Shown piece by piece: positions 35,173 to 44,172 of a DNA stretch of 58,942 nt (the stretch's first letter is position 1; every line of letters starts with the position of its first letter). The notes under the pieces were generated by a model that was not told where the DNA came from, ran no database searches, and was given only the letters and a program-made list of their open reading frames with translations. Origin of the DNA: Lachnospiraceae bacterium (lineage in GTDB: Bacteria > Bacillota > Clostridia > Lachnospirales > Lachnospiraceae); the NCBI GenBank assembly GCA_017470735.1, contig JAFUYB010000074.1:1-58942 (forward strand), in the 5' to 3' direction. Both the position numbers and the translations under genes were made by a program.

Positions 35173-36972
35173 ATGGGACGAAACAATAATTTAGGGCGGA
35201 CAGGAAAAGTTCAAGGCCGCTTCCTGATCGACGGAGTTTTCTTCAGGATGTTCATGGTGATGTTTTTGGGGATGCTCTCCACCGTGCTAAGTACCGTCGT
35301 TGACTCCGTCGTGACGGGACAGTTTCTGGGAAGCAAAGCCGTCGCGGCGATGGGGCTTGTCACGCCGATGGTCGCGATTTCCAACGTGGTCACCGGGCTT
35401 TTTGCCAGCGGCACCGGCCAGTTGTGTACCAGAAATATGGGAAAGGCCGACGTCCATAAGGTCAATCAGGTGTTTTCCACGATGATGGTCTGCTCCGTTG
35501 CCGTGTGTACGCTTGCATGCATTCTCATGTTTTTCCTTTCGCCCTTCTACATATCTGCCGCGGCAAAGGGCACGGACGCGCAGACCGCCGCCATGGCGTT
35601 GGACTATTTAAGGGGGTTTTCTTTTAACATACCCGCCATAGGGATGGCCGTTTTCCTCAGCGCCCTGATGCCTCTCGACAACGACCAGGCGCGATGTCTG
35701 GGATTCACGCTGATCGTACTCGTTTTGGACTTTGTGCTGGATCTTTTCAACGTCCTCGTAATTCATGGGGGGATGCTGGGGATGGCGCTGGCCTCCGTTA
35801 TAAGCTGCTACGTGGGGGTGATCTGGCTTTTCATGCATTTTAGAAAGCCGGGGCATCTGCTTAAGTTTCTGCCGCATGATTTATGCTTTTCAGACGTGGG
35901 CGAAGTCCTTACCTATGGAATCGCCGGCGCGATCCCGATGCTCATGAATAGCGCAAGGGGTCTTTGCTTTAATGCCGTTTTGATCCGCGAAGGTGGTACC
36001 CATGCCGTTGCTGCGTATTCCGCCGCAAGCGGGGTCTTTGTCATGATCGCGGCTCTTGCCGCCACAATACAGGCTTCAACTTCAGCCGTATCGAGCTTGT
36101 CTTACGGCGAACAGGACGCTCGCGGGCTTTACCGGATGCTTACGAACGCGCTTTCTCTTTCTTACAGGATATATCTGGTATTGGGGTTGGCGTTGATTGC
36201 CGGAGCAGATGTTTTTGCAAAGGTTTTCCTGAACGATCCCACCGCGGCCGACGCCGCCGGGCTGGCAGCGGTCTTTATAAGGTTTTTAGCCGTCCAGAAC
36301 GCCTTTGCCATATCAAGCTATGCCATCACGGGAATTTATATGGGAACGAATCGCATGAAGGTGAATTATCTGATAGGCGTTTTAAGGGATGGCCTTTTCC
36401 CATGCCTGAGCATTCTCGTTCTAGGCAATATGTTTGGCGTGCGGGGCGTGGAGGCAAGCTTTATCGCGGCGGGGGTTTTAACCGTTATAACCATTGTCGC
36501 GATTCCCACGGTTATAAACGGCAAGCTGCCGACCGGGCTTTATGATTTCCTGGCGCTTCCAAAATCATTTGCGCTTGATCCTTCCGAGTGCCTTGAGGCG
36601 TCTATAGACAGCCTGGAGGGCGCGGCCCGCGTATCGGAGAGGGCATATGGATTCTGCCTTGAAAGAGGGGAGAGCGGGAAAACGGCGAGGCTTGTATCCC
36701 TGTTCATAGAGGAAATGGGAGGAAACGCCGTCCGGCACGGCGTGGAAGGCAAACGAAACGGAATCGTCGAAATCAAACTTATCTTGAATGACGAAAAGAA
36801 GCTGATACGCATCAAGGACAACGGCCGCCCCTTCGATCCGGTTTCATGGCTTAATGAGAACCATCCGGAGGATCCCGCGGCAAACATCGGCATACGTATG
36901 ATCGTCGGCCTCGCGAAGGACATCCAATACGTTCCGGCGATGAACATTAACAACCTGCTGCTGTACATATGA
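35173..36972 (+). CDS. MATE efflux transporter fused to an RsbW-like ATPase domain
   Basis: A 599-residue protein. Residues about 20-455 form a complete MATE drug/metabolite exporter with roughly 12 spans (STVVDSVVTGQFLGSKAVAAMGL is the family's first-span motif). Residues about 465-599 form a HATPase_c_2 domain of the anti-sigma kinase type: N box FIEEMGGNAVRHG (N518), G1 box IKDNGRPFDP, and G2 box NIGIRMIVGLAKDIQY. A transporter joined to such a domain suggests gating or regulation by ATP binding or by partner switching (inference). AGGAGGAATAAG precedes the ATG. It opens the biosynthetic locus and ends with a stop overlapping the next gene's upstream region, so export of the product is its likely job. 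Confidence 0.85.
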   Translation: MGRNNNLGRTGKVQGRFLIDGVFFRMFMVMFLGMLSTVLSTVVDSVVTGQFLGSKAVAAMGLVTPMVAISNVVTGLFASGTGQLCTRNMGKADVHKVNQVFSTMMVCSVAVCTLACILMFFLSPFYISAAAKGTDAQTAAMALDYLRGFSFNIPAIGMAVFLSALMPLDNDQARCLGFTLIVLVLDFVLDLFNVLVIHGGMLGMALASVISCYVGVIWLFMHFRKPGHLLKFLPHDLCFSDVGEVLTYGIAGAIPMLMNSARGLCFNAVLIREGGTHAVAAYSAASGVFVMIAALAATIQASTSAVSSLSYGEQDARGLYRMLTNALSLSYRIYLVLGLALIAGADVFAKVFLNDPTAADAAGLAAVFIRFLAVQNAFAISSYAITGIYMGTNRMKVNYLIGVLRDGLFPCLSILVLGNMFGVRGVEASFIAAGVLTVITIVAIPTVINGKLPTGLYDFLALPKSFALDPSECLEASIDSLEGAARVSERAYGFCLERGESGKTARLVSLFIEEMGGNAVRHGVEGKRNGIVEIKLILNDEKKLIRIKDNGRPFDPVSWLNENHPEDPAANIGIRMIVGLAKDIQYVPAMNINNLLLYI

Positions 36973-36980
36973 GGCGACAA

Positions 36981-37229
36981 ATGAACGATTATTTAAAAGA
37001 AGTAATACAAAAGGTGAAGGAGATGCTTTCGGAGGACGTTGCCGTGGAGGGCGATGCGCCTTTATGCGCAGAGATCGGCCTTACTTCCATGCAGCTGGCC
37101 CAGCTTGCCTATGAATTGGAGGAAGCCTTTGACGTCGAGATTCCGGACGCGGCTTTTAAGAGCGATATGACGGCCGAAGATTTTGCGGAAATCATTCGGT
37201 CTGAATTGGAGGGCGAACGGGGTGGATGA
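36981..37229 (+). CDS. Free-standing acyl carrier protein
   Basis: An 82-residue carrier protein. The phosphopantetheine site is S36 in IGLTSMQLAQLAYELEEAFDVEI; the more usual DSL reads TSM, as in several biosynthetic carriers. Acidic helices surround it. The ATG at 36981 follows GAGGCG; an in-frame ATG at 36969 lies within the MATE stop overlap. The gene ends overlapping the next one, the acyl-AMP ligase, so that enzyme is its probable loader. Activation requires a phosphopantetheinyl transferase encoded elsewhere. Confidence 0.88.
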   Translation: MNDYLKEVIQKVKEMLSEDVAVEGDAPLCAEIGLTSMQLAQLAYELEEAFDVEIPDAAFKSDMTAEDFAEIIRSELEGERGG

Positions 37230-38640
37230 CGGGAGCATGAGAATATTAAACGACATACTGTCAGATGTCCTGACACGGGGAGGCGAAAACCCTGCAATTT
37301 CTTATTCCGAAAAAGGCGAGGAGTATTCTCTGTCGTTTTTGGAGCTGTACAAAAAAGCCAAAGCACTGGCAGGATGGATGACAGAAAACTTAAGCAAGGG
37401 GATTGGCATAGGCATCTTGGGAGACAACTGCGCGGAGTGGATCATTATATATTTTGCGGCTTTGTTTTCCGGGAATATGGCAGTGCTTATGGATAAGACC
37501 GCCCGGGGAGAGGCCCTTCGGCTGGAAGCAGAGCTTTCGGGAGCTTCTGTCTTTTTTACGGGAAAGGATTACCGGAGCATATTAAGTGAGGCTTGCGGCG
37601 AGGCAGAGTGTTATACTTTTGAGCAGATGGAAGCGCTTTGCGGCGCACAGGAGGGCTCTTTTGCATTAAGTGACGATGCGCCGGCCATCGTTTTTTTCAG
37701 TTCGGGCACGACGGGACGGCAGAAGGCAGTCATGATTAAAAGAAAGCAGCTTGGAGAGCGGCTTATATTAAACCGAAATGCCTTTTCCTATCCGAAAGAA
37801 AATCTGCTTGTGCTTCCACTATATCATTCCTATGGGCAGGATGTCGCCATGGGCACTCTCTTTCAGGGAAAGTGCCTGTATTTAAGCAAAAGCCAGAAAT
37901 ATTTTTTGAGAGACATAAAAGCTAAAAAACCTGCTATGCTTTCTCTCGTTCCATCCCAGGCCGAAATGCTTCTTGATTTTCAGGACAAGGAAGATGAAAA
38001 ATCATTATTGACCCACATTATGCTCGCTTCCGCAAAGGTAGAGGAGCCGCTGAAGCTTCGGATGAAAAAGCAGGACATTAAACATATCGCCCTATACGGC
38101 AGCTCGGAATCCGGCACTGTCTCTGTGGGTGAAGAAGACGAGATTTCTTCAGGTTTTGCAGGCAGAATTTTGGATGGTTTCGAGATACGGCTTAGCGATG
38201 CGGATTTATCAGGCGCGGGAGAGATTTTCATAAAATCTCCGGGGCGCTTTTCGTCGTATCTCGGGGCAGAAGAAGAAGCGGCTAAGGTTTTATCTGGAGA
38301 TTGGATTCGTACGGGGGATATAGGCAGGATTGACGAGGGAAACAGGCTTTTTATCACAGGCAGGGCAAAAAATGTGATCATTCTTCCAAACGGAGAGAAA
38401 ATATCTCCGGAGCTGATAGAAGAAAAGTTACTTGAAATATCCGGAATTTTCGAATGCATGGTATTTGAAAAGGATGGGCGACTCGCAGTGGAAATATACG
38501 CAAAGGAGAGTGGGAGAGAGGCCATAGGAGCTGGTATCCGCAGAATAAATGCCGGTCTTTCCCTCTACCAACAGATAAATGAAGTTGTCTTCAGAGATGA
38601 GCCGTTTGAAAAAACGACTCTTGGAAAGAAGAAGAGATAG
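37222..38640 (+). CDS. AMP-forming acyl/aminoacyl ligase 1
   Basis: A 472-residue adenylate-forming enzyme (ANL superfamily). Core motifs: FFSSGTTGRQKAVMIK (A3), LYGSSESGTVSVG (A5), GDWIRTGDIGRI (A7), ITGRAKNVIILPNGEKISPELIEEKL (A8) and KTTLGKKKR with the A10 lysine near the end. It is compact and has no fused carrier, so it should load the ACP encoded just upstream. Start: GTG at 37222 overlaps the ACP stop and lies nine bases after GGAGG; an ATG at 37237 is possible but has GGGAG touching it. Fatty acid or amino acid specificity cannot be read with confidence. Confidence 0.85.
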   Translation: MDDGSMRILNDILSDVLTRGGENPAISYSEKGEEYSLSFLELYKKAKALAGWMTENLSKGIGIGILGDNCAEWIIIYFAALFSGNMAVLMDKTARGEALRLEAELSGASVFFTGKDYRSILSEACGEAECYTFEQMEALCGAQEGSFALSDDAPAIVFFSSGTTGRQKAVMIKRKQLGERLILNRNAFSYPKENLLVLPLYHSYGQDVAMGTLFQGKCLYLSKSQKYFLRDIKAKKPAMLSLVPSQAEMLLDFQDKEDEKSLLTHIMLASAKVEEPLKLRMKKQDIKHIALYGSSESGTVSVGEEDEISSGFAGRILDGFEIRLSDADLSGAGEIFIKSPGRFSSYLGAEEEAAKVLSGDWIRTGDIGRIDEGNRLFITGRAKNVIILPNGEKISPELIEEKLLEISGIFECMVFEKDGRLAVEIYAKESGREAIGAGIRRINAGLSLYQQINEVVFRDEPFEKTTLGKKKR

Positions 38641-38648
38641 GAGATGCC

Positions 38649-39530
38649 ATGGTTAAATGTATTGCTTATGCGGGAGAACTATATTCAGCCGCTGCCAAAA
38701 AGACAATAGAACGATATGAAAGCGCGGGCGAGCTTGAACTCACAGGTATCATAGCGGATAAGCCGGAGGCGGCGCAGGGCTATGGGGTGCCATTTGTGGA
38801 TAAATCTCAGATAGACACGGAAAGGCCGGACGCGGTCATCATTTTAGCCCAGGACAGAAGGCGGGTGCGAAGGATGGCGCAGGGCCTGATCGATGCCGGA
38901 TTTCCAGACGAGAAGATCGTGCCTGTTTCTGTCATGAATCTTGCGGGATTTGATTTTGGGATATATCGGAAGCTTAGGAGCCACACGCCCACCATTTTTT
39001 CGCTGAACTGCATGGCAGGACTGCTATATTACTACATGGGGCTCAAATTCATGTCCCCTATTGTAAATATTCGGTTCACAGAACGTGATTATCTGCGTTT
39101 CTTACAAGATCCGAAGCGGTATTTAAGTACCGAGCTTACATATTTAGGAATCGAGTCGGTGTCCTACCTGGGGGAAACCTATCCCGTGGCAGGCTGCGGG
39201 GATATACGAATTGCCTTAGTCCATTATCCGACCTTTGAAGAGGGGGCTAAGAAGTGGAATCTTAGAAAGGAACGAATCGACTGGGACAACCTTGTTGTCT
39301 TAAACCACAGCGATGATGAGGACATAGTCAGACGCTTTTCCGCGCTGCCCTACGAGAGGAAGGCATGCTTTACAGGGGCAAAAGTCGAGGGATCTGGTAT
39401 TGTGCCAAAGCAAAGCGTAAAGATGTCGGATCTCGATGGGGCTTTCCTTAGGAATGCTGTAAACAACTTCTTTTTCACGAATAATGCTGATTTCAATATG
39501 TTTCAATTTTTGGCAGGAGTGGATGAATAA
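38649..39530 (+). CDS. DUF1919 protein with N-terminal Rossmann-like domain, copy A
   Basis: A 293-residue protein. Residues about 105-290 match the DUF1919 family found in exopolysaccharide and capsule clusters: HTPTIFSLNCMAGLLYYYMGLKFMSPIVN, YPVAGCGDIRIALVHYPTFEEGAKKWNLRKERIDWDNLVVLN. Residues 1-100 look like a small sugar-nucleotide-enzyme regulator or Rossmann-type domain: GELELTGIIADKPEAAQGYGVPFVDKSQID, PDAVIILAQDRRRVRRMAQGLIDAGF. DUF1919 proteins are thought to modify glycans, but no reaction is settled. A clear tandem paralogue follows nine bases later. Confidence 0.75.
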   Translation: MVKCIAYAGELYSAAAKKTIERYESAGELELTGIIADKPEAAQGYGVPFVDKSQIDTERPDAVIILAQDRRRVRRMAQGLIDAGFPDEKIVPVSVMNLAGFDFGIYRKLRSHTPTIFSLNCMAGLLYYYMGLKFMSPIVNIRFTERDYLRFLQDPKRYLSTELTYLGIESVSYLGETYPVAGCGDIRIALVHYPTFEEGAKKWNLRKERIDWDNLVVLNHSDDEDIVRRFSALPYERKACFTGAKVEGSGIVPKQSVKMSDLDGAFLRNAVNNFFFTNNADFNMFQFLAGVDE

Positions 39531-39539
39531 GGAGATACC

Positions 39540-40421
39540 ATGGTTGGATGCGCAGCTTATGCGGGAGATGTTTATTCTTCTGCCGCAAAAAAAATAGTGG
39601 AGCGATATGAAAATGCGGGTACGATTGAGCTTTTAGGCATTATAGCAGATAAGCCGGAGGCGGCGCAGGGCTACGATGCGCCGATAGTGGATAAATCAAA
39701 GATGGATCCGGATAGCCTGGATGCGGTCATTCTATTAGCCCAGGACAGAAAAAGGGTGCGGAGGATGGAGCAGAGCCTGATGGATGCCGGCTTCCCTTAT
39801 GAGAGGATCGTGCCGGTTTCCGTAATGAATCTTGCGGGATTTGATTTTGGGATTTATCGGGAGCTTAGGCTCCATACACCCACCATATTCGCTATGGACT
39901 GCATGGGAGGATTGATCTACCACTATCTGGACCTGAAATTCATGTCTCCGATGATAAAGCTCGGATTTCGCGATCAGGATTACCTGCGCCTCCTGCAGGA
40001 TCCAAAGCGCTATATTGGCGCGGATCTGTCTTTTGTGGGATATGATTCGAAGACTTATCCGGGCTTATGCACTATTGTGGCAGCTTGTGAGGATATCAGT
40101 ATCTTTTTTGGCCATTATTCTTCTTATGAAGAAGGGGAGAAGAAATGGAATCAAAGAAAGAAACGGGTTGACTGGGACAATCTTGTCGTCTTAAACAACA
40201 ACGACAATGAGGACATGGTAAGGCAGTTTGCCGCGCTGCCCTATGAGAGGAAGGCATGCTTTACGAGAGCAAAGATAGAGGGTCCAGGCATTGTGCAAAA
40301 GCAAACCGCAGAGATGTTGAATCTCAAAGGGGCGCTCCTCCAGAATGCGGTAAGCAACTTGTTATTCACGGACAATGCCGAATTTAATATGTTCCGTTTT
40401 TTGGCCGGCGAGGAGAGATAG
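39540..40421 (+). CDS. DUF1919 protein with N-terminal Rossmann-like domain, copy B
   Basis: A 293-residue paralogue of copy A, the same length and collinear throughout (VPVSVMNLAGFDFGIYRELR is nearly unchanged). Differences concentrate at the acceptor end: copy A has SLNCMAGLLYYYMG, copy B AMDCMGGLIYHYLD. This indicates an older duplication with specialisation rather than a recent copy. AATAAGGAG precedes the ATG. Two similar glycan-type enzymes in a row suggest two equivalent modification steps or a heterodimer. It is followed six bases later by the glycosyltransferase fusion. Confidence 0.75.
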   Translation: MVGCAAYAGDVYSSAAKKIVERYENAGTIELLGIIADKPEAAQGYDAPIVDKSKMDPDSLDAVILLAQDRKRVRRMEQSLMDAGFPYERIVPVSVMNLAGFDFGIYRELRLHTPTIFAMDCMGGLIYHYLDLKFMSPMIKLGFRDQDYLRLLQDPKRYIGADLSFVGYDSKTYPGLCTIVAACEDISIFFGHYSSYEEGEKKWNQRKKRVDWDNLVVLNNNDNEDMVRQFAALPYERKACFTRAKIEGPGIVQKQTAEMLNLKGALLQNAVSNLLFTDNAEFNMFRFLAGEER

Positions 40422-40427
40422 GAGAAT

Positions 40428-42956
40428 ATGACAGTGTTGAATAAAAAGCCGACGATTTTGATGTATCCCATGTATTTGTGGGGGCATATCATGCCCATGC
40501 GGGGCATGATGAAGGAATTTGCCCGGCGAGGCCACAGGGTGATTGTTTATGCCACAAATGAATTTAAGGATGTCATCGAAGAGACGGGGGCGCATTATGT
40601 ATCCTGCAACGATGTCTGGGGCGATAGACCATCCACAAACTTATCTCTGACAGATGTATTTGTGGATCAAATACCGCTTCGTGATTTTGTAGAAAACAAT
40701 TTTAAGGAAAACATGGCCCGCTATGCTTCGGCGATTGCGATTATCGATCAGGCTTTTCTTTGGGGGAAGCAGGCCGCTAAAAAAACAGGGATGCCTTTTG
40801 TGGTTTCAGCGCCTACGATCCCGTTTAACAAGATATCTGTGAGTTATTTCTGGGAGGATGTTTTCAAGCATATGGATTCCTATTCTCCAGATGTGCAAGA
40901 GCAGATTATGGAGCTTCGGAACGTTGGCTTTGGTGAAAGCTCGCTGGATTTCCTTCTCACTTTGGATGAAGACACGGACTGTGTTACCTACATTACCAAA
41001 AGCTTCCTGCCCACCCCGGAATTATACTCCTTAGAGCATCTGTTCTTTGCCGGCAACAAGGGTGAGACAGATGAAAAAAAGGAACCGTATAAGCGCCCGC
41101 CTGGCCTGCCTGAAAAGAAGATGCGTCCCTTTGTTTTTGTGACGATGGGCACCACCGGCAGCTACAATCCGTTTTTCTGGATGAACTGCATCCGCGCGTT
41201 TAAGGATAAGGATGTGGATGTCGTCATGATTCTTTGGAAATATCTGGATAAGGATATGTTTGCGGATGTGCCAGATAATGTGGAGCTGATTGTCGAAGGG
41301 GATCAGAAGGAATACTTAAAGCACGCGGATCTGATGGTCTGTCATGGCGGGTTAAATACCATATCCGATGGATTGTGGGCCGGGGTACCTATGGTTCTTT
41401 TTCCCCTGGTCGCGGACCAGTTTCAAAACTGCCGCATTGTAGAGGGGCTGCATGCCGGCATTACACTTGAAAACTACAAAGCAGAGAGCATAAGCGCCGC
41501 TGTAGATAAGCTTTTGTCCGATGAGAGCTATCGCAAAAGCGCGACCGCCATGGCAGGTGAAATGCGGCAATCAGGCACCACACAGGAGCTTTGCGACTGG
41601 ATACTGGAAAGACATACACCACAAAAATCCGCTTTTTCCAAAGCCTTAAGCTTCCAACAATGCGACATGATGGAAAAGTACGAAATGTACAAAACGGCCA
41701 GGGGGCTTATGAACGTGGGCTTTGTGATAGATTTTCCTTCGGAGGATGGCACGAGGGGTGTATATGCGCTCATGAAAGCTCTCTCTGAATTTGTGGGGAA
41801 AAACGACGGAGCCCGCATCCGTATTTCAGAAGCAGATGCTCTGCCCGGGATGTTCACGCAGCAGTTTCGCGGCACAGGCTATATGCCGGATATACAAATC
41901 CTGAATTTTGATAAACGCGACAGCCGGTATAAGAGATTTTTGATGAAGTGCTGGGCCGCTCCCTTTGATCTTGGCGAGGGTGTCTTTGCGTTTTGGGTGG
42001 CCGTGTTTAAAAACGGGGAATTCAGCCTTGTCGCGGTATTCGACCATGTCAATACGGATCAATACGCGCTGTCCCTGGTGAGTGATTCCATAAAAAAACT
42101 GTATATAGAAATCCTGAATGGGGAAGAACCTTCCTATGCGCCGCCTTCTTTTGCGGATTATGTGGACAGGCAGTCAGATTATCTGCTGTCGAAGCGGTAT
42201 AAAAGAGACCTGGATTATTGGCGGGGGTATTTAAAAGGGCTTTGCGATCTGTCGCCGGACGAAGAGGAAGAGCTTTCAGATGATTTTTCAATCTATCGAA
42301 TAAACAGAATATCCAAGGCGGCCTTGCTTGAAGAGACCGCAAAGCGCTTCGACGTTTCCGCAGATACGTTTGTGTTTGCACTGTATGCGATACTATGCGG
42401 AAAGTATCTGAAACGAAAGGAGCTGTACATTATCCGGCGTTATCTGAACCGGATTCACAAAGAGGATATGTCGCTTTTCGCGAACTGCCGGGCGGAGCTG
42501 CCCGTCCATGTAAGGCTATCAGGCGAAAAAACCTTTAAAGAGCTGTGCCTGGAAATACAGCATGACAGCATTATCGCCCAGCGCCACGGGGGTATCCCTG
42601 TTCTGGAGTTGGAGAAGATTGTTTTGGAGTGTGCCCGGGAGAATAGAGACATTCCATTTATGCCGGGATTTGGGATGGGTATTGAAAGCTTCCATGACAT
42701 CACAAAGGCCTTTTCAAAGCCTGAGGCTCTGGATGGGAGAGAGACGACCTTGCCATTATCCGGCATAGAGGATAAGGATCTGGATATACAGCTTGAGCAA
42801 AATCCGGATGGAAGCATTTCTCTCTCCTTGAGGGGAAGGACGGGCAGGCTCGCAGGTTGCGCTGGATTTGCGGCATTTGCGGATGAGCTGTTTGATCTTT
42901 GCGAAAGGCTGCACAGGGATGGAGAGGTGGAGTTGAAACAGCTTGAAAAAGAATGA
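40428..42956 (+). CDS. GT1 glycosyltransferase fused to a condensation domain
   Basis: An 842-residue two-domain protein. Residues about 1-395 form a GT1/MGT-type glycosyltransferase: MYLWGHIMPMRGMMKEFARRGHRVIVYA, FVTMGTTGSY, and the donor site MVCHGGLNTISDGLWAGVPMVLFPLVADQFQNC (H306). Residues about 410-842 are a condensation-type domain as in NRPS and PapA acyltransferases. The HHxxxDG motif reads DHVNTDQ with H540 and D544 kept and glycine replaced by Gln; YWRGYLKG is at the usual distance. The second His is the catalytic one, so acyl transfer remains possible. The fusion would glycosylate and acylate the same acceptor (inference). GGAGA precedes the ATG. Confidence 0.82.
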   Translation: MTVLNKKPTILMYPMYLWGHIMPMRGMMKEFARRGHRVIVYATNEFKDVIEETGAHYVSCNDVWGDRPSTNLSLTDVFVDQIPLRDFVENNFKENMARYASAIAIIDQAFLWGKQAAKKTGMPFVVSAPTIPFNKISVSYFWEDVFKHMDSYSPDVQEQIMELRNVGFGESSLDFLLTLDEDTDCVTYITKSFLPTPELYSLEHLFFAGNKGETDEKKEPYKRPPGLPEKKMRPFVFVTMGTTGSYNPFFWMNCIRAFKDKDVDVVMILWKYLDKDMFADVPDNVELIVEGDQKEYLKHADLMVCHGGLNTISDGLWAGVPMVLFPLVADQFQNCRIVEGLHAGITLENYKAESISAAVDKLLSDESYRKSATAMAGEMRQSGTTQELCDWILERHTPQKSAFSKALSFQQCDMMEKYEMYKTARGLMNVGFVIDFPSEDGTRGVYALMKALSEFVGKNDGARIRISEADALPGMFTQQFRGTGYMPDIQILNFDKRDSRYKRFLMKCWAAPFDLGEGVFAFWVAVFKNGEFSLVAVFDHVNTDQYALSLVSDSIKKLYIEILNGEEPSYAPPSFADYVDRQSDYLLSKRYKRDLDYWRGYLKGLCDLSPDEEEELSDDFSIYRINRISKAALLEETAKRFDVSADTFVFALYAILCGKYLKRKELYIIRRYLNRIHKEDMSLFANCRAELPVHVRLSGEKTFKELCLEIQHDSIIAQRHGGIPVLELEKIVLECARENRDIPFMPGFGMGIESFHDITKAFSKPEALDGRETTLPLSGIEDKDLDIQLEQNPDGSISLSLRGRTGRLAGCAGFAAFADELFDLCERLHRDGEVELKQLEKE

Positions 42957-42965
42957 GGTGGTTTT

Positions 42966-44069
42966 ATGAGCGGGAATCATTGCCTGTATCTGCATATAGG
43001 GACGCCAAAGACTGGTACGAGTTCGCTCCAGGAGTATCTTGCGGCAAATAGCAAAGCCCTGGAAGAACAAGGATTCCTTTTTGACACAAAGGAAACGCTT
43101 CGTGACCTGATTAGAGATTTAGACCCTGACGCTTCAAGGTATACGAACGGCAGTTGGATATTGAAGTCCATGGATGAGGTAGCAAATAATATCTTCAACA
43201 GAGAATTTTTGTATATTGCCAATATGGATATAAAAGCCCTGTCACAGATGGCGGAGGTGGATTTTTCTAATTATTCCTCCACATTCAGGCGGTATATTGC
43301 TTCCACAGAGGAACTTTTGGAAAAACAGAACGTGATCCTGTCTAATGAAATTTTGTGGAGCATTCCTCCTATATATCTGAAGCAGCTGTATCTGCACTTT
43401 CATGAAAGGATCAGAGTCATTGTTTATTTAAGAAGGCAGGATTTTCTGTTGGAGAGTTTCTGGAATCATGCGATCCGAAAAAGTGTCACGACTGTTTCGT
43501 TTGATGGGTATATATCCATATATGGGATTTTCCCAAATTTTAAAAGAACCCTGCAATACAGGCAGACGCTTGATGAGATTTCAGGAATCATAGGCAGGGA
43601 GAACCTCATTGTAAGGATTTATGGAGCAAAAGACAAGGAGGGGAATCCATTCGACATAAAAAAGGATTTTGCGGGAGTAGTCGGCTTTGATTATAAAAAG
43701 AACATTGACAGAAAAAATAAAAATACCCGTATCACCGGGCAGATGATCGAATATATCCGTGTGCTTAATTCCATAATAAATGAACTACCCGAGGACAGGA
43801 GGCCTTCGCGGGAGAGGAGAGAAAAAATCCTGGATATCCTTTCCGGATTTCAGAAAAGAAGCTGCAGAGACCTCTATTTTCAGCCGGAGGACAGACAGAA
43901 ATTCCTTTCGGCCTATGAAGAGGATAACGCCTACATCGCAAAAACCTATCTGCGGGGCAGCACGCTTAGCGATGAGGGTGTTCCGGAGGGAGCGGGGGCG
44001 ACTGTACACACCTTGACTGAGGAAGAAATTGACAGGATGCGGTTTTTGATTGCGCTGGTTTTATCCTGA
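42966..44069 (+). CDS. Sulfotransferase family protein
   Basis: A 367-residue protein of the PAPS-dependent sulfotransferase fold. The N-terminal phosphosulfate-binding loop is LYLHIGTPKTGTSSLQEYLAAN, and IRVIVYLRRQDFLLESFWNHAIRKS has the R and S of the 3'-phosphate-binding site. The C-terminal half is less conserved and charged. No membrane segment. AGGTGG precedes the ATG, nine bases after the fusion gene. Presence in this operon points to a sulfated lipid or glycoside. I cannot exclude a P-loop protein of another use, but the motif pair is good. A strong hairpin follows the stop. Confidence 0.8.
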   Translation: MSGNHCLYLHIGTPKTGTSSLQEYLAANSKALEEQGFLFDTKETLRDLIRDLDPDASRYTNGSWILKSMDEVANNIFNREFLYIANMDIKALSQMAEVDFSNYSSTFRRYIASTEELLEKQNVILSNEILWSIPPIYLKQLYLHFHERIRVIVYLRRQDFLLESFWNHAIRKSVTTVSFDGYISIYGIFPNFKRTLQYRQTLDEISGIIGRENLIVRIYGAKDKEGNPFDIKKDFAGVVGFDYKKNIDRKNKNTRITGQMIEYIRVLNSIINELPEDRRPSRERREKILDILSGFQKRSCRDLYFQPEDRQKFLSAYEEDNAYIAKTYLRGSTLSDEGVPEGAGATVHTLTEEEIDRMRFLIALVLS

Positions 44070-44079
44070 ACACCCAAAA

Positions 44080-44109
44080 TATAGGAAACGAATTTATTCG
44101 TTTCCTATA
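44080..44109 (+). other. Perfect 13-bp stem-loop after the sulfotransferase gene
   Basis: TATAGGAAACGAA (44080-44092) pairs with TTCGTTTCCTATA (44097-44109), loop TTTA. It is not followed by a clean T-run, so it could be an mRNA end-protecting or processing element, or a bidirectional block, between two halves of the biosynthetic locus. Confidence 0.7.
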
Positions 44110-44118
44110 AACAAGTTC

Positions 44119-44147
44119 TTGATAGGGTGTGATAATTATAGTATTAT
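44119..44147 (+). promoter_or_regulatory. Internal promoter of the biosynthetic locus
   Basis: TTGATA (44119-44124), 17 bases, TATTAT (44142-44147). It lies after the stem-loop and before the two-carrier gene, so the second half of the locus can be transcribed on its own. Confidence 0.6.
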
Positions 44148-44172
44148 TAACCCATAGTGAGGAGGGGGCAAC

